The notes under the pieces were generated by a model. The model was not told the origin of the DNA and did not search any database. It saw only the letters and a list, made by a program, of their open reading frames with translations. This document shows, one piece after another, positions 1 to 8,921 of a DNA stretch of 64,000 nt; positions within the stretch are counted from its first letter, which is position 1, and each line of letters begins with the position of its first letter. This DNA is from Chitinophagaceae bacterium. GTDB lineage: Bacteria; Bacteroidota; Bacteroidia; Chitinophagales; Chitinophagaceae. Position numbers and translations under genes: made by a program. The DNA lies in contig CANFHA010000007.1 of NCBI GenBank assembly GCA_947446645.1, positions 186,001 to 250,000 of the forward strand, read 5' to 3'.

Positions 1-3000
1 GTTGCGATATATCGAAACAGGGAGAATAAAGGTAAGACCGCTCAAGATTGTTATACTTACCCGTGAGGTTAGTTTTCCATGCCTTTGTACCGCTTGCGGC
101 TTTATTAATCTTTTGCGCTGCAGGCGTGCCATACTGCCACGAATTTTTAATGCCTGTGCTGAAATACCCTCCATCACCAGTCTCGAAATTTTCAAGGTAC
201 GGGTAAGATGAAATGACAACACTATTGCGGAAAGTGTAATTCAGTATACTATCGTTCAGCTGGTAGCTATCGCCCGGGCTACTTAACCACACACTGAGCG
301 TATGCGTAGATCCAGGCGCTATATCCAGCGGTTGCGCAAATGCGTAGTCAATTGTATCCTTTGCCTTGATGGAATCTATGACTCCCGTAAACAGCGGGCC
401 GCCATCCACATAATATTGAAGCTGGACATTATGCAAGGTGTAGTTAACCCCATTGTTCACCCGAACTACGAGTGGTGTGGCTGAAGGCAGACCGCAATTA
501 TTGGCCAATGGCGACACAACACCCAGCACGCCGGCATCGTTGGCAACTGTATACAACCTAAAGTTATCAAAAGACATACCGTTGCCATAGTCAGCACTTG
601 CAACCAGCGATGTATCACTTTGCCCGAAGGAAATCTGTGTAGCCGTAGAAAAATTATGTCCAATATGCCGCACGGCATCCGTAAGCGATATAGAGCGGGC
701 ATGGGTAACAGTACCAGGATACGCCCCGGGATCGTAATTAAAAACAGGCATCCAGGAATCTGCATCACTGCTGCGGGCTGCTACCAGGTTACCCTCCGTT
801 GTTTTTGGTGTGCCATGTAAAACGTAGTCAAAATCAAACCTGATCTCAGTAGTGGCCGTATCATAATTTATAAGATTGAACGTGCCGACAAATGTGTTGT
901 GGCTGCCATTCAGCACATTTCTATCTTCATCAAGGCTTACAGACCGGTTGCCGCTTATGGTAACGTTGTCATCAACAAAGGACCTGATGCGGCCATAATC
1001 GTCGGCATTAAAATAGTCCCAATGGCCATTTGGAGAGACACCTACGGAATCATGGGTAACGCCAAAGCGCGGCATATCCTCAAACCCATCGGTATAGGGA
1101 GTCGCGAGATTTAGGGTATCATTTGGAAGATTACGGACAGTAATGGCAAATGTATCATTTCCCGATTGCGGATCGGCAAGATCCTGGTTATGTACCGACA
1201 CCGCTAAGTGATAGACACCAGTATCACCAAGAGGCAGATTAAACACGCTGATATCGGCACTACTATTGGCTGGTATAACAGCAGGGCCGGTTACAGACAC
1301 CCATGGCCCTGAATTTATGCGATAACTGAGTGTATAATTTGCACAAGGCACAGTGTAGAGATTTCTTAAGCGAACCACCATAAGTGCTGTAGTACTAAGC
1401 TGGCTACTGGTATTCATGCGGCCGCTTGAAGGCGACAGGATTTTCTCAACCAACAGATCACCAGTGGAAACCGGATTTGTGCAGCTGCCGTAATTAGCAA
1501 CAGCTATTACGGCTATACTGCGGTACGCAGGAGCACCATTTATGATCGGCTGCACCGCCACATATGATTTTTCAGTGAGCGACATATTCGCAAAGGAATA
1601 GGTAGTATCGCCCATTACAGTGTCCACCACCTGCATGTAAAACCCTACCTTTTCGTGCATCAAATAGGAGGTGGCATTTGGCACCGGGCTCCAGTGAATG
1701 TTTAGATAACCTGGACATTGGGCTGCTTCAAGCGCTGCGATCGGCTGCGCACTTATGGCAAAAGGCGCAGAAGTAACTACCTCCCCAGTACCATTGCGGG
1801 AAACGCGCACCCGACAAAGGCCCGAGTTATAACCTGTAGGCATGAAGTCGCAATGATGGGCATCAGCAGCTACTGAGTTAGAAATTGGCACCCAGCTGGC
1901 ACCATTGTCAGGAGAAAACTCAACGGTAAAAGTGTGGCCGTCCGAAACAGCATCCCAGTAAACGCGGATCTGATCAAAATTGGAAAGCTGTTCACCACCT
2001 ATTGGAAAGGTAAGGTGCAGGCCATTGGGTATAATGTCATAAGCAAGCACATATTGCTGCGGCCCCTGCGGAACATCAAACCCTCTAACGTTGAGGGAAT
2101 AGGAACCCGAAGCTGGGTTTGTTATCACAACCTGTTCCGCATTATTCACGTGATCTGGATGCTCTGAGGCATTGTTGTTTACGTTGGCGGGAGTAGCATC
2201 AAGCACCAATGGAAGGTGCTGCGCGGACGAGGGATCGGTGACCACAAGGTCGAGATCATTAATAAGCTGCTTTGCAGACGATGTACTGGCAGGGATATCG
2301 TGCCAGTAGAGCATTATTTTTACCTGTGCCGTATTGGGAGGTATAGTAATACTGGCAGATTGGATACCGTTGTTAAATATAGAGCTGCTATAAAAATGAC
2401 CCTTGTTTAGAATTTCCAGCGAACGGTATAAATCCATGGCACCGAAACCATAGCTAAAATCAGGACCGGGATTGCCGAGATCCATAGCACCATTGAGCAA
2501 TATAGCCTTTAAAACATCAGCACGTGGCTGCTGCCCTCCATTTAGTTGCCTGTAGCGCTGCGTCAGCGCGGCTAATCCACTGGCTACCTGGGGGGCTGCC
2601 ATACTGGTACCGGCCGCCCAGGTATACTGGTCTACATCAATGGTTGAATAAGTACCAAGACCAATAGCTGTTATATCCGGCTTTAACCGTCCATCTCTTA
2701 GCGGACCCCGCGACTCATCATCGGCCTGGTCATAAAGATCGGTTATGCTGCCCACGACCACCGTATTTTTCGCAGGCTGATAGCCACCGCCTACGGTACC
2801 AAATCCCTTGGGGTAAGGCCCGCAGGTTATCCAACCGTCATTGCCGGAAGCAAATACATGCAACACATCGGGATATTGTATAGCAAGGGTATCAAGGAAA
2901 CGAGAGTACACATCGTATGTTCCTGCATAATCGCAATCACTAGCTACCACCTCGTAGGAGTTGTTGGTGATGGTCATGTTGAAATCGAGCAGCATGGCAC

Positions 3001-3937
3001 CGGTAGATGGCAGTATAAGATCAAAAAGATGATCTACCAGCGAAACACGTGGGGTAATAACAGCAGCAAGCGGATCGACAATTGAAGCATTACCCACTAC
3101 CCCGTTCACAAACTCCCCGTGGTGGTGGTTGGCTGCCGGATTGAAGTTAGTGATACGATCCTTTATATCTATGTGGTATATGCCGGAGGACTGATCGCCA
3201 ACTCCAACAGTGACACTATCGCCGAGCAGGTTGTAGCCTCCATATATTTGTGCAGCGCGGGCAATATTTCCTTTTACCGCAGGCATTGACTGCAGATCGA
3301 GCGGCACCATGTCTGTAACGGGGCTTATGCTCCGTACACCATACCACTCAGCAATAGCAGGTACCTTGGCAGCAGCTACAATGACTTTATAGCAGCCATA
3401 GCGCTCAAATGGACTGGTGTGTATCTGCCCTCCAATTCCGGATACAAACTGCTTTACAGCCCCTACGTCTATGTTTCCGTAAAACGAAACCATAACTTCT
3501 ACCGAACCGCTTTTCCTATTTATTAGTTTCCAGATTGACTCGTCGGCTTTCCACTCCGGCTTCATGCATACTATGCTGTGAAGCGGCAAGGAGGCAATAT
3601 TCTCCATGTTGACAGGAAAGGTGATTACAGCATTGAACGTATTGTCGGGAACATAGTCATACAATGCAATACCGTTTGCCTGTAGTATCTCAATCTCTTT
3701 AGCTGAAGGAATGGCAGTAAACTGAACAAGTACCTGTACCGGCTCATTTTTATTGGTAACATGAGCCATGCTGTCCATCCATTGCCGGGCATTGGGTATA
3801 GGCGTGATGTCTGCTCGTCTCAGGTGAATGCGCTGCATAACCTTAGCATCCTGCCCTGAAGCTAAAAAAGGGAACGAACAGCATGCAACGATAAAAAAAA
3901 GAAGTATAAACGGATAGTTGTGTATAGACCTTGCCAT
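1..3937 (-). CDS. Secreted subtilisin-like (S8) serine protease, multidomain, 3' end outside window
   Basis: The frame is open from the ATG at 3937 down to base 1, at least 1312 codons, so the C-terminus is missing. The N-terminus (MARSIHNYPF, then a hydrophobic run ending near SGQD) is a Sec signal peptide. The peptidase domain lies at about residues 220-520. Its likely triad is Asp about 248 (GVGDQSSG), His about 272-273 (HHHGEFVNG, in place of the usual HGTHVAG) and Ser about 445 (GTSMAAP), with the oxyanion Asn about 366 (ASGNDG). Beyond it are fibronectin/Ig-like beta domains and two jelly-roll (MAM-like) modules, one starting near YPYLENFE. Family knowledge: such proteins are exported and are often T9SS substrates. 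The sorting domain, if present, lies outside the window. The His motif is divergent, so activity is probable but not certain. Confidence 0.85.
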   Translation of the reverse strand, partial: MARSIHNYPFILLFFIVACCSFPFLASGQDAKVMQRIHLRRADITPIPNARQWMDSMAHVTNKNEPVQVLVQFTAIPSAKEIEILQANGIALYDYVPDNTFNAVITFPVNMENIASLPLHSIVCMKPEWKADESIWKLINRKSGSVEVMVSFYGNIDVGAVKQFVSGIGGQIHTSPFERYGCYKVIVAAAKVPAIAEWYGVRSISPVTDMVPLDLQSMPAVKGNIARAAQIYGGYNLLGDSVTVGVGDQSSGIYHIDIKDRITNFNPAANHHHGEFVNGVVGNASIVDPLAAVITPRVSLVDHLFDLILPSTGAMLLDFNMTITNNSYEVVASDCDYAGTYDVYSRFLDTLAIQYPDVLHVFASGNDGWITCGPYPKGFGTVGGGYQPAKNTVVVGSITDLYDQADDESRGPLRDGRLKPDITAIGLGTYSTIDVDQYTWAAGTSMAAPQVASGLAALTQRYRQLNGGQQPRADVLKAILLNGAMDLGNPGPDFSYGFGAMDLYRSLEILNKGHFYSSSIFNNGIQSASITIPPNTAQVKIMLYWHDIPASTSSAKQLINDLDLVVTDPSSAQHLPLVLDATPANVNNNASEHPDHVNNAEQVVITNPASGSYSLNVRGFDVPQGPQQYVLAYDIIPNGLHLTFPIGGEQLSNFDQIRVYWDAVSDGHTFTVEFSPDNGASWVPISNSVAADAHHCDFMPTGYNSGLCRVRVSRNGTGEVVTSAPFAISAQPIAALEAAQCPGYLNIHWSPVPNATSYLMHEKVGFYMQVVDTVMGDTTYSFANMSLTEKSYVAVQPIINGAPAYRSIAVIAVANYGSCTNPVSTGDLLVEKILSPSSGRMNTSSQLSTTALMVVRLRNLYTVPCANYTLSYRINSGPWVSVTGPAVIPANSSADISVFNLPLGDTGVYHLAVSVHNQDLADPQSGNDTFAITVRNLPNDTLNLATPYTDGFEDMPRFGVTHDSVGVSPNGHWDYFNADDYGRIRSFVDDNVTISGNRSVSLDEDRNVLNGSHNTFVGTFNLINYDTATTEIRFDFDYVLHGTPKTTEGNLVAARSSDADSWMPVFNYDPGAYPGTVTHARSISLTDAVRHIGHNFSTATQISFGQSDTSLVASADYGNGMSFDNFRLYTVANDAGVLGVVSPLANNCGLPSATPLVVRVNNGVNYTLHNVQLQYYVDGGPLFTGVIDSIKAKDTIDYAFAQPLDIAPGSTHTLSVWLSSPGDSYQLNDSILNYTFRNSVVISSYPYLENFETGDGGYFSTGIKNSWQYGTPAAQKINKAASGTKAWKTNLTGKYNNLERSYLYSPCFDISQ

Positions 3938-4052
3938 ATGTATATAACGTCCTTGACCTGGGGTATACTATTCCTCCACAGAAGGGGCGATTTTAGCTAT
4001 ACAAGGTACAAAAATTGAGGCACACCCGAACACGCTACTCTTGACAAAAAAG

Positions 4053-5258
4053 CTATATTATGCCCAATGTTTTATATCTCTTTTGAAGTATACTTTTTGA
4101 GTCTACCTGCAGCCAGCTGTCCAGAACGGTTGCATATACTTGTTTAAAGTCCATGTTGTACTTCAGATCACCTTCGTCAAGGTCGGCAAGATTGGGTATA
4201 TCATTGTACAGACCGGCCCTTTTTATACCGCCGCCTATAAGAAACATATTCCCTGCTGTTCCATGATCGGTTCCATTACTAGCGTTCTGTGCTACTCGCC
4301 TGCCAAATTCTGAGAAGGTCATAATAAGCACATCATCAAAACGATTGCTTTTTTTTAAATCATCTACAAGCGCCGCAAGTGCGGCATCCAATTGCTCAAA
4401 TAAGCGTGTTTGCCTATCTGCCTGGTTTACATGGGTATCAAAACTGCCATGCGACACATAGTAAACCCTCGTTTCAGCACCCGAGTTAATGAGCGAACCT
4501 ATAGTCTTCATCCGCTTTCCTATCTGGGAATCCGGGTACTGGGTTGTGTTCGTGTATACTTTATTCTGTTCGTACAGATATTCCGCTGCTGATGTAGTTT
4601 CCCTTAGCGTTTTGTACAGGTATCCGGCAAGTTGTTCCTCGTGCTCGTCGCTATGGCTGGCCAGTTTCTTAAAATAGGCATTTGCGGCGGCGGTATGAAA
4701 CCGTTCAATGTCCCTTACCGCTATTGCATCCTTTGCAGCTCCCTTCATGGCCAGGCTCAGTGTATCATCCACCTCTATAGCCAGTGCATTATGCGTATCA
4801 CAGCTGGAACATGCATTATCAAGGTATCGTCCTAGCCACCCGGTGACTATCATTTCGTTTGAGGCACTACCAGACTGCCATATGTCCATGCTCCTGAAGT
4901 GCGACCTGTTTGGCTCCGGGTATCCTAAACCATTAACAATACTCACGTGCCCGTCGTCATACAATTGTTTTACTGTTTTCAGAGCCGGATTTAAGCCAAC
5001 TTCATCGGTCAGTGACAAAGCATTTTCACGCTTTATGGCCAGCAGCGGACGGCTGCTATAGTAGATATCGTTGCGGTAAGGTATTATCGTGTTTAGCCCA
5101 TCATTGCCACCAGATAACTGCACAACAATAAGCACTTTTCCATTTTTACTGGTAAGAGGCTGTGAAGGATATGAAAAACCCTTAAGGAAATGCGGCACCA
5201 TCATTGATGCACTTGCAAATGAGCTAAGCTGTATAAATTTTCGTCTTGAGATGGACAT
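4053..5258 (-). CDS. DUF1501 family protein with twin-arginine signal
   Basis: This 401-residue protein starts MSISRRKFIQ. A twin-arginine motif followed by a hydrophobic stretch (LSSFASASMMVPHF) predicts Tat export. DUF1501 features include VQLSGGNDGLNT near the N-terminus, YVSHGSFDTH in the middle and TFSEFGRRVAQNASNGTDHG further on; the last resembles the metal-site region of the alkaline phosphatase/sulfatase fold to which the family has been related. The biochemical role is unknown. It lies 26 bp downstream of the DUF1800 gene on the same strand, so the two are probably co-transcribed. DUF1501-DUF1800 pairs recur in many Bacteroidota, Planctomycetota and Proteobacteria, which suggests a shared exported process. 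Confidence 0.88.
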   Translation of the reverse strand: MSISRRKFIQLSSFASASMMVPHFLKGFSYPSQPLTSKNGKVLIVVQLSGGNDGLNTIIPYRNDIYYSSRPLLAIKRENALSLTDEVGLNPALKTVKQLYDDGHVSIVNGLGYPEPNRSHFRSMDIWQSGSASNEMIVTGWLGRYLDNACSSCDTHNALAIEVDDTLSLAMKGAAKDAIAVRDIERFHTAAANAYFKKLASHSDEHEEQLAGYLYKTLRETTSAAEYLYEQNKVYTNTTQYPDSQIGKRMKTIGSLINSGAETRVYYVSHGSFDTHVNQADRQTRLFEQLDAALAALVDDLKKSNRFDDVLIMTFSEFGRRVAQNASNGTDHGTAGNMFLIGGGIKRAGLYNDIPNLADLDEGDLKYNMDFKQVYATVLDSWLQVDSKSILQKRYKTLGII

Positions 5259-5284
5259 AGCTACTAAAAATTACAAATTGCAAA

Positions 5285-6715
5285 TCAGGTTAACTGGTAC
5301 TCCGGAAGCTCCATCAACAATATTGTCAGGCTCTTTATATACTCCTCTATTCTATCTTCATCCGCGAAAGCTGTAACATCTGCCAGTCGCTGTTTCGATA
5401 TTGTTCCTGGTAACAAGTAAGCAGCTATAGCTTCCGGCAGGTCTTCCATTTTGTACACTTTCCAATAAGCCAGGTATGCGCACCAGTCCGCATCTACCCT
5501 ACCTACTTTAAATTGCTTTGTAGGCTGTGTGTCTTTGGAGACCGGCGCCCGATGCCCATCAGCCATCTCCGCGTCTGATTCTTTTAAGTTCAGATCCAAC
5601 TCCTTCGACCGAAAAAAGGCTTCCGGTAATCGCATACGGGCAACCAACGTTGAGCTATCTATCCAACTCCTTCCACCTGGCCAGCCAGCTACATTGGGCG
5701 GGTAAAACAAATACTGCCCCAGTAACCGCTGCACATTCAATATGGTTTTATCATTGGCAAATTGCATGGGTATCATCCGCTGGTACCCTACCAGCAACTC
5801 CACAGGCGATTTAACTTTTGCACCAATCAGAGCATCGTCATAATACCATTCTGATGTTAAGATGCTACGCATTAATGTTCCTATATCATACTTACTTTCA
5901 TAAAACTGATTTGCAAGCAGCTTTACACGCTGCTCATCAATCTTTTCATCGCTCACGAAAAAGCGATATATCTTTTGAGTGATAAATATTGCTGTCTGCT
6001 TTTGTTCAAGGATAATATTAATTATATCATCGCCGTCAAAATTTCCATTCCTCCCCAGGAATTTCTTCTCACCACTGTCATGCTGACGTCCCTTGAAAAC
6101 AAACGCTCCATTACCGTCATATGCCCAGCCGGTAAATGCACGCGCCGCTTCCTTTACATCTTCTTCCGTGTAATGCCCCCTTCCTAATGTAAACAGCTCC
6201 ATAACCTCTCTTGCAAAATTCTCATTAGGGTGCATCTTTTTATTCTGCCTGTTATTGAGAAACTCGAGCATGGCTGAGCTCTTGGATACAGTGCGCAGCA
6301 TATCTCCAAAATTACCCAAGGCATTTCCGCGGATCACATGAAGCAGCTTCTGATCAAAATATGGATTATTGATTCGCACTGCAAAATGCCCATGCCAGAA
6401 TAAAGCCATTTTTTCCAGGAATGGAAAGCTTGTAGTTACCATTGCCTGGGCCCAAAGCAGGCTCATATCTTTCGTCCGCGCATTAAAGGCTTTCTTTCTT
6501 GCTTTACGCTCTTCAATATCTTCCATAGCCTTCATAGCCGCAGGACTGTTAATGGCCCATTCCTCGTCAGTGATCATTTCCAGCTTACCTGGAATACCCT
6601 TCGGAAATAGATCAACAACTGCAATGTTTATCGGTTTTGGATCATGGTAGTCCTCCAAAGAAATACCAAAGCAAGCCCGCGAAAAGAGGTGTTTATTTTT
6701 CTGTCGTAGATCCAT
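5285..6715 (-). CDS. DUF1800 domain-containing protein
   Basis: This 476-residue protein is recognised as DUF1800 by an N-terminal HLFSRACFG (family: HLLxRAGFG), FWHGHFAVR, NENFAREVMELFTLG, AARAFTGW and the late PPNVAGWPGG. Function is unknown. It is the first gene of a two-gene operon with the DUF1501 gene, 26 bp apart. No signal peptide is visible at the chosen ATG, whereas the partner has a Tat signal. The protein may stay in the cytoplasm, be carried out with its partner, or start elsewhere. The 102 bp to the divergent VOC gene must hold both promoters. On the minus strand a near-consensus -7 box (TACTTTTC) lies there, too weak to call separately. Confidence 0.9.
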   Translation of the reverse strand: MDLRQKNKHLFSRACFGISLEDYHDPKPINIAVVDLFPKGIPGKLEMITDEEWAINSPAAMKAMEDIEERKARKKAFNARTKDMSLLWAQAMVTTSFPFLEKMALFWHGHFAVRINNPYFDQKLLHVIRGNALGNFGDMLRTVSKSSAMLEFLNNRQNKKMHPNENFAREVMELFTLGRGHYTEEDVKEAARAFTGWAYDGNGAFVFKGRQHDSGEKKFLGRNGNFDGDDIINIILEQKQTAIFITQKIYRFFVSDEKIDEQRVKLLANQFYESKYDIGTLMRSILTSEWYYDDALIGAKVKSPVELLVGYQRMIPMQFANDKTILNVQRLLGQYLFYPPNVAGWPGGRSWIDSSTLVARMRLPEAFFRSKELDLNLKESDAEMADGHRAPVSKDTQPTKQFKVGRVDADWCAYLAYWKVYKMEDLPEAIAAYLLPGTISKQRLADVTAFADEDRIEEYIKSLTILLMELPEYQLT

Positions 6716-6817
6716 GAAAAATTAATTACCGGTTTGACAGTGAAAAGTATGCAAAGGTTTAGTTACAGATCGCTATTTGAGTTCTTTTACCATTAATTTT
6801 ACAATAAATCATCAGCA

Positions 6818-7186
6818 ATGCAGTTTCATGAGCTTACACCCATGTTGTGGGTGCCTAACATAAAAGACACAGTAACATTTTATACGGAGATACTGGGCTT
6901 TACCTGCGACAACTCATCAGATGAATGGCAGTGGGCGTCGATCTCACGAGATTCAGTTGTGTTTATGCTTTCTGCGCCGAGTGAGCATATGTCTTTTACT
7001 GCCCCTGAGTTCACCGGCAGCTTCTATATCCGCGTGGGTGATGTTAACTCACTTTGGGCCGACCTGAAGGATAAAGTTGAAATAGTGTACCCTATAGACA
7101 GTTTTGAATATGGTATGCGTGAATTCGCAATCAGGGACAACAACGGCTTTATGCTCCAGTTTGGCCAGGAGATAGAAACATTGTAA
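6818..7186 (+). CDS. VOC family protein (glyoxalase/bleomycin-resistance fold)
   Basis: This 122-residue cytoplasmic protein has the vicinal oxygen chelate pattern: TPMLWVPNIKDTVTFYTEILGF at the start (beta strand, then the helix with the FYTEILGF signature), and a C-terminal FAIRDNNGFMLQFGQ, matching the family F-x-DPdGn-L-xF-x strand. Substrate cannot be deduced. Glyoxalases, dioxygenases and drug-binding proteins share this fold, and small single-module members like this are often of unknown function. Its TAA stop (7184-7186) abuts the reverse-strand stop of the Nramp gene with no gap. Its start is divergent from the DUF1800 gene. Confidence 0.85.
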   Translation: MQFHELTPMLWVPNIKDTVTFYTEILGFTCDNSSDEWQWASISRDSVVFMLSAPSEHMSFTAPEFTGSFYIRVGDVNSLWADLKDKVEIVYPIDSFEYGMREFAIRDNNGFMLQFGQEIETL

Positions 7187-8467
7187 TCAGCTGAAAAACT
7201 GGAAGTATAACAAGGCAACCGCCGAAACAGTCATAAGTATAAAAGTAAGCGTTCCAAGAATGTTTGACCTCTTTGAATTGGTATGCTCTTTCATTATCTC
7301 TTTATTGTTACAGATATGCAGAACGATGGCGATAATAACCGGTGCCGTTAAACCATAGAGTATCGCGGAATAGAGCAGCGCCTTTATAGGGGTTATTCCA
7401 ACATAGTTAATAGCAAGGCCAGCGAATAGGGAAATGCCTATGATAATATAGAACCCTTTGGCTTCATGAAATTTCTTATCCAGCCCCATCTGCAGCCCAA
7501 AGGTCTCTGAAAATATGTACGACATCGTGCCCGTAAGTACCGGTATAGACAGGAAGCCTGTACCTATAACTCCCAGTGCAAACAGGTAGTAAGCCATATT
7601 ACCGGCCAGCGGTTTCAAAGCACTGGCTGCCTGCTCTACTGTTTCTATCTTATGTATGCCGCCTGCGTACAAAACAGTACCACCCGTAAGTATGATAAAA
7701 AACATACAGAGATTGGAAAACAACATGCCAAAATTTACGTCTGTGCGCATTTCACGAAACATGCGGCGGCTTACGATCAATGTTTTCTTTTGTTGCTTTT
7801 GCTTTTCCATCAGTTCCTCTACCTCCATATTTGCCTGCCAGAAGAAAAGGTATGGTGAGATAGTGGTACCAAGTATTGCAACAAGGATTCCGAGAAAATC
7901 TTTGTTGAATTCAATGTGTGGCACAACCGTAGCTTTCAGCACAGCATGCCAATCAGTCTTTGCAAGGAATGGAACTACAAAATAGACCAGAAGCACCATA
8001 GCCAGATATTTAAGTATAGCCGCAATCTTATGATATGGGAACATAACAATACACCCTAGTAGCAGAAAGGTAAAAGCAACACTGAAATAGGCTGCATCTA
8101 TCCTGGGAACTATGAGGTTAGCCACGGCACCCATACCAGCTATATCTGCGCCAATATTCATTATTATTGCCGGAAAGCTGAACAGTACCATTACATACAA
8201 CACCCATTTAGGATAGTGAGACTTCAATAAGCTGGTCAGCCCCATGGAAGTGGCAAGGCCAATACGGGCGCACATCTCTTGTATAGAGGCCATTAGCGGG
8301 AAAGTGATCCACGCCGTCCATAATGTAGAAAGGCCATACTGAGCTCCCGCCTGCGAGTAAGTTGCTATTCCGGAGGGGTCATCATCACTGGCACCGGTTA
8401 TCAGTCCGGGACCAAGTATTTTTAGAATTCTTCTAATGTATGGCTCCTTTTTGTCCTTGTCAGGCAT
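7187..8467 (-). CDS. Nramp-like divalent metal transporter with altered metal site
   Basis: This 426-residue membrane protein has about eleven predicted helices. The first-helix motif GASDDDPSGIATY aligns with the Nramp DPGN site but reads DPSG (residues 30-33). The TM6 motif, MPH in classical manganese/iron Nramps, reads ISPY (203-206), so the soft-metal-selecting methionine is absent. From family knowledge, the Asp and backbone of TM1 and the Met of TM6 coordinate Mn/Fe. Relatives that lack the Met belong to divergent Nramp branches, including proposed magnesium transporters. I therefore call the fold confidently but not the substrate. It is convergent with the VOC gene and followed at 57 bp by the TfoX-like gene on the same strand. 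Confidence 0.87.
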   Translation of the reverse strand: MPDKDKKEPYIRRILKILGPGLITGASDDDPSGIATYSQAGAQYGLSTLWTAWITFPLMASIQEMCARIGLATSMGLTSLLKSHYPKWVLYVMVLFSFPAIIMNIGADIAGMGAVANLIVPRIDAAYFSVAFTFLLLGCIVMFPYHKIAAILKYLAMVLLVYFVVPFLAKTDWHAVLKATVVPHIEFNKDFLGILVAILGTTISPYLFFWQANMEVEELMEKQKQQKKTLIVSRRMFREMRTDVNFGMLFSNLCMFFIILTGGTVLYAGGIHKIETVEQAASALKPLAGNMAYYLFALGVIGTGFLSIPVLTGTMSYIFSETFGLQMGLDKKFHEAKGFYIIIGISLFAGLAINYVGITPIKALLYSAILYGLTAPVIIAIVLHICNNKEIMKEHTNSKRSNILGTLTFILMTVSAVALLYFQFFS

Positions 8468-8524
8468 CCGCTATTTCGTTTTGGTCTTCTTTACCTTTTG
8501 TACCACTTTTATCTTCTTTACGGC

Positions 8525-8815
8525 TTACTTTGCTATTTCAGCAAACCCGGACCATTGCATGGAATGTGTATCGGGTACATAAACCCAGCCATTCATAGGC
8601 CTTCCACCCATCGGATCAAACATTTCAGCTCCTTCAAGTGATAAAGCGTATTCCTGATCTTTTCCTGACAACTTAAAGATCATGCCATCTTTCCGGAACA
8701 TGACGCCAGCCTTTCCATTTGTTGCTTTAATACATAGCGCCCCGAACATCTTCCCTTCGTGTGTGCCGACAAGGCCGCTCGCTATAGTGTGAAATAATTC
8801 TTCCTGCTTTGTCAT
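8525..8815 (-). CDS. TfoX N-terminal domain protein
   Basis: A 96-residue protein starting MTKQEELFHT. The pattern GKMFGALCI, GVMFRKDGMIFKLSG, MFDPMGGRPMNGWVYVP resembles the TfoX/Sxy N-terminal domain (MFGG, glycine-rich turns, F-P-GxPMxxW). Stand-alone TfoX_N proteins occur widely in Bacteroidota with no established function; this one lacks the TfoX C-terminal domain and should not be read as a competence regulator. The frame is open up to 8884, but the extra 23 codons would run into the terminator hairpin of the upstream giant gene (8871-8900), so I prefer the ATG at 8815. Confidence 0.75.
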   Translation of the reverse strand: MTKQEELFHTIASGLVGTHEGKMFGALCIKATNGKAGVMFRKDGMIFKLSGKDQEYALSLEGAEMFDPMGGRPMNGWVYVPDTHSMQWSGFAEIAK

Positions 8816-8865
8816 TGAAAAACGTTTTACATACAAAATAATATTAATCAGGCTGTTTTCATAAT

Positions 8866-8900
8866 TAAAAAGGGTGAATAGCATTTCCGCTATTCACCCT
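8866..8900 (-). terminator. Rho-independent terminator of the first giant gene
   Basis: A perfect 12-bp inverted repeat (8871-8882 with 8889-8900, loop of 6) lies 22 bp past the stop of the 9.8-kb gene. Read on the minus strand it is followed by TTTTAATT, a short U-rich tail. Confidence 0.8.
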
Positions 8901-8921
8901 CCTTCTTCCCATGAAATGATA

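Noticed and set aside
8525-8815. TfoX-N protein read as a competence regulator
   Set aside because: Only the N-terminal domain is present; the C-terminal part of TfoX/Sxy is missing, and stand-alone versions have no known competence role.
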